Assembly (NCBI GenBank): GCA_028691435.1
Contig: JAQUZG010000005.1
Coordinates: 1-51,581, forward strand
Reading direction: 5' to 3'
Length of the DNA: 51,581 bases
Origin: Candidatus Iainarchaeum sp.
Lineage (GTDB): Archaea > Iainarchaeota > Iainarchaeia > Iainarchaeales > JAAZKV01
Part shown: positions 29,055 to 39,022 of the stretch, piece after piece
How the letters are laid out: each line of letters begins with the position of its first letter
How positions within the stretch are numbered: the first letter of the stretch is position 1
The notes under the pieces: model-generated
What the model saw: the letters and a program-made list of their open reading frames with translations, nothing else
Database searches by the model: none
Told to the model about the DNA's origin: nothing
Translations under genes and position numbers: made by a program

Positions 29055-29126
29055 ATAACATCACCTAAATAATAGGGAATAAAAGAAATATAAAAGTAAT
29101 TGATAAAATGAAAAAAAGTTTGTTTT

Positions 29127-29235
29127 TGGGAGCAGAGGGGGTGTCACAAATAACATGTGTTGGTACTCTAACCGAGTTAAGTTACACCCCGTAACTCTTT
29201 TCACATAGTTTTTCTATGCATAATTATAGTTATGA
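29127..29235. ncRNA. Candidate structured RNA or tRNA-like element (strand unresolved)
   Basis: GC-enriched island in a very AT-rich intergenic region; GGGGTGT (29138-29144) pairs with ACACCCC (29184-29190); minus strand between them contains a tRNA D-arm-like CTTAACTCGGTTAGAGTA; adjacent CATAG-TTTTT-CTATG hairpin (29204-29218). Confidence 0.35.
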
Positions 29236-29327
29236 TGCCCTAGTTAATAAAAATTATTGTTTTAAAAGCAAACTAAAAAATCAAAAAAAGTTAGTAAAAT
29301 ATATCATTAAAATTAGATAAAAATAGA

Positions 29328-30032
29328 CTATTTTTTAAAAATTTTTAGACAAATATTTGAATTATTATCAAATTTTTTATTTAGAAAACAATTATCACAT
29401 TTTGGATTTATTGCTGTGCATAAATTTCTTCCATGTGTAATAAATAGTTTATTTATATTTGGCCAATCAATTTTCTTATAAATTTTTTTTAAGTCTTTTT
29501 CAACATCATTTGCATTTTTAGATTTTGATAAACCAAATCTTCTTGACAATCTAAATACATGAGTATCAACAGCAATGCCCTCAACAATCCCTTTATTTAA
29601 TAAAATTAAATTCGCTGTTTTTCTTCCAACCCCTGGTAAAGAAATTAAATCAGACATATTAAGTGGAATCTTTGAATTAAATTTCGATTTAATTATTAAA
29701 AAGCAAGAAATAATGTTTTTTGCTTTTTGTTTATAAAACCCAGTGGAATAAATTTCTTTTTCAAAAACTTGCTTTTTTGCATTAGCAAAATCATTTACGG
29801 TTTTATATTTTTTAAATAATTTTTTTGTAACTTTATTTATCTGGTTATCTGTGCTTTGTGCTGAAAGAATAATCGCCACTAGCATTTGTGCATCAGTAGA
29901 ATAATTTAAAAATAAATTTGGAACAAATCCATAATTTTTTTTAAGTAAAAAAAGAATTTTTTTAGCTCTTAATTTTTTGTGTTCAACTAATTCCATAAAA
30001 AAAACCCAAATAATATAATAAATATTCAACAA
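29328..30032 (-). CDS. nth: Endonuclease III
   Basis: LILSAQSTD-like (VAIILSAQSTDNQINKVT), LPGVGRKTANLIL, VDTHVFRLSRR, Cys cluster CTAINPKCDNC...C; likely start at MELVEHKK. Confidence 0.92.
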   Translation of the reverse strand: MLNIYYIIWVFFMELVEHKKLRAKKILFLLKKNYGFVPNLFLNYSTDAQMLVAIILSAQSTDNQINKVTKKLFKKYKTVNDFANAKKQVFEKEIYSTGFYKQKAKNIISCFLIIKSKFNSKIPLNMSDLISLPGVGRKTANLILLNKGIVEGIAVDTHVFRLSRRFGLSKSKNANDVEKDLKKIYKKIDWPNINKLFITHGRNLCTAINPKCDNCFLNKKFDNNSNICLKIFKK

Positions 30033-30066
30033 TTTTTTAATTTCATATTATATAAAATTAATTTAA

Positions 30067-31140
30067 TTAAAATTCAAATAATTTTTTTTGAGCTCCAAAA
30101 TCAATATTGAAGTTTGATACTTTTACCCCAATTCTACGTATCGCGAACTTATATTCATCAAGATATTCTTTTAACAATAAATATTCAATTTCTTTAAGTT
30201 TTGAGACAGAAATAAAATCATTAATTGTTTTAGATTTTGTAATTGTTTCAAATTTTGAATTAATAATAATTAACGAACAAGTTCTAAAAGATTTTTTTGA
30301 TTTGTTAACTTCAACAGATATTAAATCACACATAAGATAAAGAGTTGGTAAAATTTCTTCTAAAATAAGCGAATCTTTTTTTAAAGTCATTAATTTTGAG
30401 ATTTGTTGTTTTTCTCTATTTGAAATAACTAATCTATCATCAACTCCATTTACAAAAGAAAAAAAAGTTTTTGCTTTTGCTTGACCAAGAATAACAATTA
30501 ATTCGTCTAAAGATTTATTATTTAAATCAAGAATTTGCTTTACTCCAATTTTGTTTAAATTATCTTTTATTTTTTCACCAACCCCTGGAAGTAAGTCAAT
30601 AGGTTTATTTTTTAAATAATTTAAATAATCTGGCTTTTTTATAACATATAATCCATCAGGTTTTTTTTCATTAGATGCCATTTTTGCTAAAAATTTATTA
30701 AATGAAATCCCAACTGAACAAGTTAACCCAGTTTCTGATTTTATTCTTTCTTTAATTTTTTTTACAATTTCAACTGATTTATCAAAACCTTCATTATTAG
30801 TCAAATCGATATATGCTTCATCTATAGAAACTTGTTCAACATTTTCTAAAAAATAATCAATTATTTCAAAAACTTTTTTTGAAATTTCTTCATAATAATC
30901 TTTATCTGATTTTATAAACACAGTATTTTTATCAGCTAATCTTTTTGCAAGACTAAAAGGCATACCTGAAGAAATTTTTAGTTTTCTTGCTAAATAATTA
31001 GAAGTTGCAACTACTCCACTCCCCTCTCTAATTGTTTCCACAAAAATAACAACAGGCTTGTTTTTTAATTCAGGATTTTTTATAATTTCACACTGAGCAT
31101 AAAAATAATCAATGTCAATTAACCCAATTATCTTATCCAT
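30067..31140 (-). CDS. dinB: DNA polymerase IV (Y family)
   Basis: GLIDIDYFYAQCE, SIDEAYIDLT, CSVGISFNKFLAKMASNEKKPDG, LPGVGEKIKDNL; C-terminal PIP-like QKKLFEF. Confidence 0.95.
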   Translation of the reverse strand: MDKIIGLIDIDYFYAQCEIIKNPELKNKPVVIFVETIREGSGVVATSNYLARKLKISSGMPFSLAKRLADKNTVFIKSDKDYYEEISKKVFEIIDYFLENVEQVSIDEAYIDLTNNEGFDKSVEIVKKIKERIKSETGLTCSVGISFNKFLAKMASNEKKPDGLYVIKKPDYLNYLKNKPIDLLPGVGEKIKDNLNKIGVKQILDLNNKSLDELIVILGQAKAKTFFSFVNGVDDRLVISNREKQQISKLMTLKKDSLILEEILPTLYLMCDLISVEVNKSKKSFRTCSLIIINSKFETITKSKTINDFISVSKLKEIEYLLLKEYLDEYKFAIRRIGVKVSNFNIDFGAQKKLFEF

Positions 31141-31205
31141 AATAAAATTATATAAAGAAAATTTAATTAAGTAATCTTTAAATTAGATAAAACATATAAT
31201 TTATT

Positions 31206-31682
31206 ATGGGAAAAATAAATATAGAAGACGAATTAATGTCAAAAATACCAAATTCAACAGAAACAAAAAGAGTTAACTCCAAATTTGATATAGAAAAATA
31301 CACTAATCAAAAAAAACCAAATAATTCAGATTTTATAAAACCAAAAATACCTTATTCGGTAGTTAAACGATATGAAGAGCAATTTGGGAAAAAAAAATTA
31401 AAAAAAGCAATAAAATTTTTTATAATTTCATTTATATTTATTTTTTTAATATTGAATTTAAGATTTGGATTAATGCAAGAAATTGATAATAATAATCAAA
31501 TTAAAATAACAAACATGACTACTGAAAAGATTACAAATTTAAGTATAATTAGATTATCTGACTTAAATCAAGTTTTTTATAAAGATATACTTAATAAAAA
31601 AGAGTCAATAATATTTGATCAAAATAAAGGACTATATCTTGTTTTTTCAAATAAATTTATTCCAATAATTATTTCAAAATAG
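31206..31682 (+). CDS. Hypothetical single-TM protein
   Basis: Intact ORF with hydrophobic FFIISFIFIFLILNL. Confidence 0.6.
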   Translation: MGKINIEDELMSKIPNSTETKRVNSKFDIEKYTNQKKPNNSDFIKPKIPYSVVKRYEEQFGKKKLKKAIKFFIISFIFIFLILNLRFGLMQEIDNNNQIKITNMTTEKITNLSIIRLSDLNQVFYKDILNKKESIIFDQNKGLYLVFSNKFIPIIISK

Positions 31683-31716
31683 AAAGTTATAATAATATTA
31701 ATAAAGTGATATAGAT

Positions 31717-32424
31717 ATGATTGAAAATTTATTAAAAAGAAATAATTCATCACAAGATAATTATCAAGCCCCGTCACAGGGTGAAACTAGTATAATAAAA
31801 GTTATTCAGAAAATGGTTAGAGAAAACGAACCTGAAGAAAAAATCATTTCAACTTTAAAATCTTTAAATGTTAATGAAGATCAAGCAAAAAGATTACTTT
31901 TGATTGCACAAGCCGATACTTTTACATTACTTAGTTCAGAAATTAATAAAATGATGAAAGAAGAATTAGATATAAAAAAAGTTGAATTAAAAAATGAAAT
32001 TACAAAATATAATATTGAAGAATTTAATAAAGAAAAAGACAATTATAAGAAAGAGCTAAAAGAAAATATGAATTTGTTTAGAAAAGATTTGGAACAAAAT
32101 GTAAAAGAAATTGAAGATAGAAATAAAGAAACTATTCAAAAAATTGCTCAGATCAATGACAAATTAGAAATAAAAACTCAAGAAAATGAAAAAGAAATTT
32201 TAGAATTAAAAACTAATTTTGATGAAGCTAAATTAAAAGGAATAAAATTAAAAAATACTTTAAGTAGAACAATTCTCACTATTTTTGCGATTATTTGTTT
32301 TATTAGCGCAGTAGCATTTATTGGATTAAATTTTACTATTGAATTTAATTTTGATTTTATTACTAGTGCAATAGTTTTGGCTTTTGTTGGATCAATAATA
32401 ATTTATTTCATGACAAATATCTAA
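31717..32424 (+). CDS. Coiled-coil protein with C-terminal TM hairpin
   Basis: E/K-rich heptads then two hydrophobic helices at the C-terminus. Confidence 0.65.
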   Translation: MIENLLKRNNSSQDNYQAPSQGETSIIKVIQKMVRENEPEEKIISTLKSLNVNEDQAKRLLLIAQADTFTLLSSEINKMMKEELDIKKVELKNEITKYNIEEFNKEKDNYKKELKENMNLFRKDLEQNVKEIEDRNKETIQKIAQINDKLEIKTQENEKEILELKTNFDEAKLKGIKLKNTLSRTILTIFAIICFISAVAFIGLNFTIEFNFDFITSAIVLAFVGSIIIYFMTNI

Positions 32425-32484
32425 TTAGAAAAATATTAAACTTAAATATTAACATTTTTATTCATTTTTAATTAAATAATTTTT

Positions 32485-33270
32485 ATGAAATATACTAATA
32501 GCCAAATAGAAAATGAAAAAAGTGTTAAAAGTCTTTATGAAAAATATCCTTATCCAAATAAAGGAATTAATTCTAAAAAAGATGCATTAAGATACATTAA
32601 GTGGATATCTCAAATTTTTAACAAAGACTTAAATTTTTGGAAAAATAAAAATGTGCTTGAACTTGGTTGTGGAACTGGAGAATTAGCAAATAGTTTAGCA
32701 CTTTTTGGTGCAAATGTAAAAGCAATTGACTTATCAAAATCTTCAATTAATAAGGCAAAAGAAACATCAAAAAAATTAAATACCAAAATTAATTTTTTAA
32801 ATGAAAATATATTAAAATTTAAAGATAATAAAAAATATGATGTGGTTATTGCTCTTGGATCTTTGCATCACACAGTTGATGCAAAAAAAGGATTTGTAAT
32901 TGCAACGAATCATTTAGATAAAAATGGAATAATAATTGTTGGAATTTATAACAAATATTCCAGATTTAGACATCGATTAAAAAGAATAGTCCTTAGAATA
33001 TTTGCTGGGAAAGATATTGACAAAAGAATTAATCTTGGAAAAAAATTATTTAAAACAAATAATAGCCCGTCTTGGCTGGCTGATAAATATGGACAAACAC
33101 ACGAATCATACCATTCAATAAATGAGATTCTAAAATGGTTTAATCAGAACAATATTGAATTTATTGCTTCAAAACCTAAATTTAATACACCAATTATTGA
33201 TGAAATAAGATGGTTAATTAAAAAAGAAAATGCTTTTTTTGTAATGATCGGACAAAAGAAAAGTATTTAA
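32485..33270 (+). CDS. Class I SAM-dependent methyltransferase
   Basis: VLELGCGTGELANSL, VKAIDLSKSSI, YDVVIALGSLHHTVDAKKG. Confidence 0.88.
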   Translation: MKYTNSQIENEKSVKSLYEKYPYPNKGINSKKDALRYIKWISQIFNKDLNFWKNKNVLELGCGTGELANSLALFGANVKAIDLSKSSINKAKETSKKLNTKINFLNENILKFKDNKKYDVVIALGSLHHTVDAKKGFVIATNHLDKNGIIIVGIYNKYSRFRHRLKRIVLRIFAGKDIDKRINLGKKLFKTNNSPSWLADKYGQTHESYHSINEILKWFNQNNIEFIASKPKFNTPIIDEIRWLIKKENAFFVMIGQKKSI

Positions 33271-33293
33271 TTGAATGTGTCAATGAAATCCAT

Positions 33294-33767
33294 ATGGTTT
33301 CAAAAAAAATTAATTTAATGGAATTGATTGATAAACATCCTGAAACTGGATATGTTTTGTCAAGTGAAGGTCTTGGTTGTGCAGGCTGCCATGCTTCAGC
33401 AAATGAAACTGTTGAAGAAGGTGCAAAGGCACATGGAAAAACAAATGAAGAAATAAAAGATTTAATGAACAAAATAAACCAACGAATAAAATTATTTAAT
33501 ACGCTTGAAAAAATTCAATTTAGTGAAAAAGCAATTAGTGAATTAAAAGAAAGATTAAATAAAAGTAAGATGAAATATGTTCGAATTTTTCCTTCATATG
33601 GTGGGTTTGATTTTGATACTACAATGAAAATATTAGAAAAAGATATTATGGTCAATAAAGAACCAAAAATAATTGTTAATAAAAAACTTGAAAGATTCTT
33701 AAGAGGGATAACAATTGATTTTAATGAAAATGATTTTATTGCTAAAAGAAAAGAAATTAAAGAATAA
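33294..33767 (+). CDS. DUF1858 domain fused to a degenerate HesB/IscA-like domain
   Basis: INLMELIDKHPETGYVLSSEGLGCAGCHASANETVEEGAKAHG (DUF1858), then IQFSEKAISELKERL...YVRIFPSYGGFDFD...NKKLERFLRGITIDF (IscA-like without Cys). Confidence 0.75.
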   Translation: MVSKKINLMELIDKHPETGYVLSSEGLGCAGCHASANETVEEGAKAHGKTNEEIKDLMNKINQRIKLFNTLEKIQFSEKAISELKERLNKSKMKYVRIFPSYGGFDFDTTMKILEKDIMVNKEPKIIVNKKLERFLRGITIDFNENDFIAKRKEIKE

Positions 33768-33800
33768 ACAAATTGATAACTAATTTTAAAAATTATAAAA

Positions 33801-34697
33801 TTATTTTTTTGAATTTATATAAAACATTGCAGAATGTGCAGCTTTTGCACCTTCACTTGCAGAAGTGATTATTTGCATTAACTCTTTTTTTATACAATCT
33901 CCGGCAGCATAAATTCCAGATTGGTTTGTTTGCATTTTTTCATCAACAATAATTCTTCCAGTTTCATCTTTTTTTACATTTACAATTTCAGTATTTGGAA
34001 CACTTCCAATAAAAATAAATGCTCCATCACAATCTATTTGATAATTTTTTCCAGAATTTTCTTTTAGATTAATTTTTTCAAGTTTATCTTTTCCTTCAAA
34101 AGATAAAACTGAAGTGTTTGTTAATATTTCAATACCTTCTAAATTAGAAGTAATTGCTTTATCAGCCATAATTTCTTTTGATGAAATTAAATAAGTTTTT
34201 TTTGCCACAGTTGACAAATATTTTGCTTCTTCTACTGCTCTATTATCACTGCCAATAACAGCAACAATTTTTTCATTATACATCGGCCCATCACATGTTG
34301 CACAAAAATGAATTCCTTTATTTAATAATTCTTTTTCGCCTGGAACTTTAAGCCATTTTGATTTTGAACCAACTGCAATAATTATTGTTTTTGATTCAAT
34401 TTGGTTACCTTGCAAAATAAGATTAAAATTTGAATTTTCCACTTGTTTAATTTCAATAACTTGATTTAATTCTATTTCAGTTCCAGAATTTACTGCATGA
34501 TCTTTAAATTTCATCATTAGTTCCATACCATTAATGTTTTCTATACCTGGCCAATTTTCTACATGTGATGCTAATGAAGCTGTTCCACCATAAAGTCCTT
34601 TTTCAATAATTATTGTTTTTAGACCATATCGTGATGCATAAATCCCAGCGGTTAAACCAGCTGGACCAGCACCAATAATTGCAACATCATAAATCAT
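33801..34697 (-). CDS. trxB: Thioredoxin reductase
   Basis: IIGAGPAGLTAGIYASR, CATCDGP redox motif, GIYAAGDC. Confidence 0.95.
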   Translation of the reverse strand: MIYDVAIIGAGPAGLTAGIYASRYGLKTIIIEKGLYGGTASLASHVENWPGIENINGMELMMKFKDHAVNSGTEIELNQVIEIKQVENSNFNLILQGNQIESKTIIIAVGSKSKWLKVPGEKELLNKGIHFCATCDGPMYNEKIVAVIGSDNRAVEEAKYLSTVAKKTYLISSKEIMADKAITSNLEGIEILTNTSVLSFEGKDKLEKINLKENSGKNYQIDCDGAFIFIGSVPNTEIVNVKKDETGRIIVDEKMQTNQSGIYAAGDCIKKELMQIITSASEGAKAAHSAMFYINSKK

Positions 34698-34804
34698 AAT
34701 TTATAATTAGTGGAGGTTATTAAATAAATTTCGGTTGAAAAGAAAAAAATGTCCTAAAATAAGTGAGAAATTAATTTATTAAATTAACTTAATATATAAT
34801 AATT

Positions 34805-35704
34805 ATGGAATGGTTAATCCTTACATTAATTGCAACAATACTTTTTGCAATTACAAATTATATTGATAAATATCTAGTGAAAAAACATTTTAATAATAAT
34901 ATTATAGGATTGATAATAATTTCTTGTTTTATAAGTATTTTAATAATTCCAATTTTTTATATTTTAAAGCCACAAGTAATTTTTATTAATCCATTAACTG
35001 CAATCATATTAATATTAAATGGAGCAATGTTTTTGCTATATCTTTTCCCATACTTTAAATCACTTGATTTAGCAGACACTAACACAGTAATATGTTTGTT
35101 TCAAATGATCCCAATAATTGGATTAATTTTAGGCTGGATATTTTTAAAAGAAACAATAACTTATAATCAACTAATTGCTTGCATATTAATAATTTTTGGA
35201 ACAATATTAATATCAATAGACTTTAAAGAAATAAAGCTAAATAAAAAAGTTTTAATATATATGTTTTTAGCATCAGGAATAATTTGTCTAAATGACCTAA
35301 TATTTAAAATTTTTGCAATCAGTATTGATTTTACAACAGCTAGTTTTTGGCAATATACAGGATATGTCTTTCTTGGAATAATATTATTGATTTTATTTAA
35401 AGACTCAAGAAAAAGTTTAATAAAAAAGTTAACTAAACAAAGCGCATTAATTAAAATAAATATTTTAAATGAAATTATAAATATTGTTGGAATAGTACTA
35501 AGAAGTCTTGCTCTTTTATCAGTTCCAATTGGAATTGTTCAGTTAGTTGGCGGGATACAATCAGCAAATGTTTTTATTTTAGGAATACTTTTTGCATATT
35601 TAATACCGAACTTTTTTAATGAAAATTATTCAAAACAAATAATTATACAAAAAACAATATCATTAGTAATAATTTTTATTGGATTAATATTTTTATCAAT
35701 TTAA
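34805..35704 (+). CDS. EamA/DMT-family transporter
   Basis: About 10 TM segments; GLILGWIFLKETITYNQLIACILIIFGTILI. Confidence 0.85.
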   Translation: MEWLILTLIATILFAITNYIDKYLVKKHFNNNIIGLIIISCFISILIIPIFYILKPQVIFINPLTAIILILNGAMFLLYLFPYFKSLDLADTNTVICLFQMIPIIGLILGWIFLKETITYNQLIACILIIFGTILISIDFKEIKLNKKVLIYMFLASGIICLNDLIFKIFAISIDFTTASFWQYTGYVFLGIILLILFKDSRKSLIKKLTKQSALIKINILNEIINIVGIVLRSLALLSVPIGIVQLVGGIQSANVFILGILFAYLIPNFFNENYSKQIIIQKTISLVIIFIGLIFLSI

Positions 35705-36552
35705 TTAGTAACCAATATATCAAAGACAACTTGTTCTTTTGTTGGAGAAAATTGTCTTACTCTATTCATTCGTAAAATTTTAACTTCTTTACCTGATTCT
35801 TTAGCACAATCAAAAATTTGTTTTTTTACTAAATCAAAATCTCCTTTTTGAACAATTTCATAAAAATAAATTATTCCATTTGGTTTGATACAAAAAAATG
35901 CTTCTTTTAGAAATTGATATCCAGTATGAGGTAAGGGCATAGCAATTCTATCAAAATAAGCTGGAAATTTTTTATACTGTCTTTTAACATCACCTTTAAT
36001 TAAATCAACTCTATCAACACATTTATTTAATTTTACATTTTCAATTGCAAATTTATGAGCAGATGGGTTTAATTCAATTGCAACTGCTTTTTTCATTTTT
36101 GAATTTTTAGCAAAAACTACTGGATAAGGTGCAACCCCTGAAAAAAAACACCCAACAATTTCATTATCTTTAATTTCTTTAGCAATTCTTAATCTTTCAT
36201 TAGAAAGTCTTGGAGAAAAAAATACTTCACCAAGAGGAACCTTTAATGTAACACCAGATTCTTTATAAGTTGCAATTAAGTTTTTTTTACCAGCTATAAC
36301 TTTAACTTTTTGAACTCTAAATTTACCTTCATGATCACTTTCAATTGAACAAACAGTTTCAAATCTCTTATTTAATTTAAGTAAAGTTTCACCAATTAAT
36401 TTCTTTTTTTTATCTAATTCTTTTGGTATTTCAATAACTGCAATATTCCCAAAAGAATCAAAAGCCTTTGGAGCAAAAGCAAATTCAGTTTTTGTTAAAC
36501 TACTTTTTAACGCACTTTTCAAATTATTAGATTCCACAAAATTCACAACCAC
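35701..36552 (-). CDS. Trm5/Tyw2-like class I tRNA methyltransferase
   Basis: FFSPRLSNERLRIA, AVAIELNPSAHKFAIENVKLN, RIAMPLPHTGYQFLKEAF. Confidence 0.87.
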   Translation of the reverse strand: MVVNFVESNNLKSALKSSLTKTEFAFAPKAFDSFGNIAVIEIPKELDKKKKLIGETLLKLNKRFETVCSIESDHEGKFRVQKVKVIAGKKNLIATYKESGVTLKVPLGEVFFSPRLSNERLRIAKEIKDNEIVGCFFSGVAPYPVVFAKNSKMKKAVAIELNPSAHKFAIENVKLNKCVDRVDLIKGDVKRQYKKFPAYFDRIAMPLPHTGYQFLKEAFFCIKPNGIIYFYEIVQKGDFDLVKKQIFDCAKESGKEVKILRMNRVRQFSPTKEQVVFDILVTN

Positions 36553-36609
36553 AAGTATAAAGAAAATAACAATAAAAGTATTTAAAAGATTAACAATCTA
36601 AGTTTCTTT

Positions 36610-37452
36610 ATGGATTTTATTAAAGACTTTTTTATAGACCCAATCATTAATCCAGCAAATTCAGGATACAATTTAGTAAACACGGTAATTTATTTAATTT
36701 TAATGATTTTCGCGTGTGTAGCAATTTATTTTTTATTAAATAAAAAAATTAAATTTAATAATAATTTTTTAACTGCACTTTTACCCTATATTTTATTTGG
36801 AATTTCAATGAGAGTGATTATGCACCAAGTTGAAGCAGGATTACTTGTGTCAGATTTAATTAGAAAAACAGCTAATCCCCTTGAAATTGGATTTTATTTT
36901 TTTACACCCGGAATTTGGATACTAACATTTAGTTTAGTAATAATTGGACTTTTAATAAGTGAAATTTGGAAAGAAATTAAATTAAAACGATTATTTTACT
37001 TTGGATTAATTATAATGGCTTTTCCATTAATATACAACTTATTACATTTTAATCAATGGCCAGTTTTTTTAGGAGTTACAATTTTAATTTTTGGAGTTGC
37101 TTCACTAGTTTGTTATTTAATAAATAAATTTACAAAATATAAAATCCTTAATGACAAATTAAATTATTTTATTGTTATTGGGCAAGGTTTTGATGGAATT
37201 GCTTCTGCAATCGCAATAGCATTTTTTAATTTTTCAGAGCAACATGTATTATCAAATGTAATTATACAAATTCATCCAGGATTATTTGTAATAATAAAAT
37301 TAATAATTGCAATTTTAATTTGTTATTCACTTGATGATTATTTAAAAGAAAATGAGAATAAAGAACAATTAGTAAATTTTGTTAAATTAATAATTGCAAT
37401 ACTTGGACTTGCAACTGGATTAGCAAGTTTATTTAAACTTGGAATAATTTAA
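36610..37452 (+). CDS. DUF63 family membrane protein
   Basis: MDFIKDFFIDPI...GYNLVNTVIYLI; FTPGIWI; QGFDGIASAIAI. Confidence 0.82.
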   Translation: MDFIKDFFIDPIINPANSGYNLVNTVIYLILMIFACVAIYFLLNKKIKFNNNFLTALLPYILFGISMRVIMHQVEAGLLVSDLIRKTANPLEIGFYFFTPGIWILTFSLVIIGLLISEIWKEIKLKRLFYFGLIIMAFPLIYNLLHFNQWPVFLGVTILIFGVASLVCYLINKFTKYKILNDKLNYFIVIGQGFDGIASAIAIAFFNFSEQHVLSNVIIQIHPGLFVIIKLIIAILICYSLDDYLKENENKEQLVNFVKLIIAILGLATGLASLFKLGII

Positions 37453-37832
37453 TTAATTTTAGCTAGTGGTCCAACGTGAATTATTTTTAAAGTAATTAAT
37501 TTTCTATATAATGTCACAACACTTGATTGGGTTGTGCCTTGGTTATTTAATTTAAAATTTATTTGTTTAGCTTTTTTTGAAAGATTAAGCGATAATTCTT
37601 CAACACCAAGCAAATTATTTTTTTGTAATTCTAAAATTATTTCAGTTGCAAGTGCTTGTTCTCTTGGACTTAATTTAGAATGTAAAATCAAATCAATTGC
37701 ATTTGGTTTAGGAACTTTGATTTTAACTTTTGGAGTAGGCAATCTTTTTTTTCGAAAATTTGGTTTTTCACCAAACATTTTTCGTCTTGAACTAAAAGGA
37801 TCCATTCCAACTGCACGATATATTTTACCCAT
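37449..37832 (-). CDS. Hypothetical archaeal basic protein, possible wHTH at C-terminus
   Basis: Intact ORF; pattern QALATEIILELQKNNLLGVEELSLNLSKKAKQ...VVTLYRKLITLKII. Confidence 0.6.
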   Translation of the reverse strand: MGKIYRAVGMDPFSSRRKMFGEKPNFRKKRLPTPKVKIKVPKPNAIDLILHSKLSPREQALATEIILELQKNNLLGVEELSLNLSKKAKQINFKLNNQGTTQSSVVTLYRKLITLKIIHVGPLAKIN

Positions 37833-37882
37833 AACAAGATAAACAATTCAACAATTATTAAACTTTTCTAATTCTAAACTAT

Positions 37883-38650
37883 TTGATAAACATGTTATAT
37901 TTAATTGGAATTGGACTTAAACCTAGTCACTTGACAATAGAAGCAAAAGAAGCTTTACAAAAGTGTGATGAAATATATCTTGAAGAATACACTAGTCAAT
38001 ATTCACAAGGTCATTTAGATGAACTTAAACAAATCATTGAAAAAGAATTTAAAGTAATAAATCGAATAGAAACTGAAGAATCATTACCTGAAAAATTAAT
38101 GATTGCAAAAGATAAAAATATCGCATTAATGATTTTTGGAAATGCATTAACTGCAACAACACACATTCAATTTTTACTTGATGCAAAAGAAAAAGGAATC
38201 AAAATAAAAATTATCCCTGGCATTTCAATTACAAATTACATTGCTGAATCTGGACTTGATGAGTATAAATTTGGCAGAACTGTAACAATTTGCTACCAAT
38301 TAGATAATTTTAAACCAGAATCATTTTATCATCAAATAAAAGAAAATCAAAAAAATGGATTACATACACTTTGTTTACTTGATATTAAAAAAGATCAAAG
38401 TCCAACAAGATTAATGAATTGTAAAGAAGCAATTGAAATTATCAATGAAATTGAAAAAAGACACAATGAAGAAAATAATTTTAATTATATTGGATTAGTT
38501 TGCATGGGATCAGACAATCAAAAAATAATTATTGGAAAAGAAAAAATAATCAATAGTTGTGAAGTAGAAAAATTATATCCACAAACTTTAATTATTAGTG
38601 GAAAAATAAATGAAAAAGAAAAAGAATGTCTTGAAAATTTATATAATTAA
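37883..38650 (+). CDS. dphB: Diphthine synthase
   Basis: LYLIGIGLKPSHLTIEAKEALQKCDEIYLEEYTS; GNALTATTH; KIIPGISITNYI. Confidence 0.95.
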   Translation: MINMLYLIGIGLKPSHLTIEAKEALQKCDEIYLEEYTSQYSQGHLDELKQIIEKEFKVINRIETEESLPEKLMIAKDKNIALMIFGNALTATTHIQFLLDAKEKGIKIKIIPGISITNYIAESGLDEYKFGRTVTICYQLDNFKPESFYHQIKENQKNGLHTLCLLDIKKDQSPTRLMNCKEAIEIINEIEKRHNEENNFNYIGLVCMGSDNQKIIIGKEKIINSCEVEKLYPQTLIISGKINEKEKECLENLYN

Positions 38651-38674
38651 ATTAATCATGAATATTAAATAAAA

Positions 38675-38971
38675 GTGAATTTTATGGATGATAAAATAAT
38701 TATTGAAAAAGTTGAAAAATATGCAAAAATAACTAAAAAGGGAATAGATGAAATTAAAGTTAAACCCAATTTAAATGAAAAAGAAAAAAAAATTGCATTA
38801 GATTTTTTATCAATGGCTAAAAATTATTATTCAGATGGCTTATTTTTTAAAGAAAAAAAAGATTATTTAACTGCACTTGCTTCTTTTTCTTATGCCCATG
38901 CTTGGCTAGATAGTGGTGTTAGAGCACATCTTTTTGATGCAACAGACGATCAATTGTTCACTTTACCCTAA
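38675..38971 (+). CDS. DUF357 family protein
   Basis: AKNYYSDGLFFKEKKDYLTALASFSYAHAWLDSGVR. Confidence 0.85.
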   Translation: MNFMDDKIIIEKVEKYAKITKKGIDEIKVKPNLNEKEKKIALDFLSMAKNYYSDGLFFKEKKDYLTALASFSYAHAWLDSGVRAHLFDATDDQLFTLP

Positions 38972-39022
38972 ATTTACTCGACCAAAAAAGTTTTTAACTT
39001 AGTTGTATTATAATTAGATTAT

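Noticed and set aside
29127-29235. Calling the GC-rich element a complete tRNA gene
   Set aside because: No T-arm or convincing anticodon arm with U33; retained only as a candidate structured RNA.
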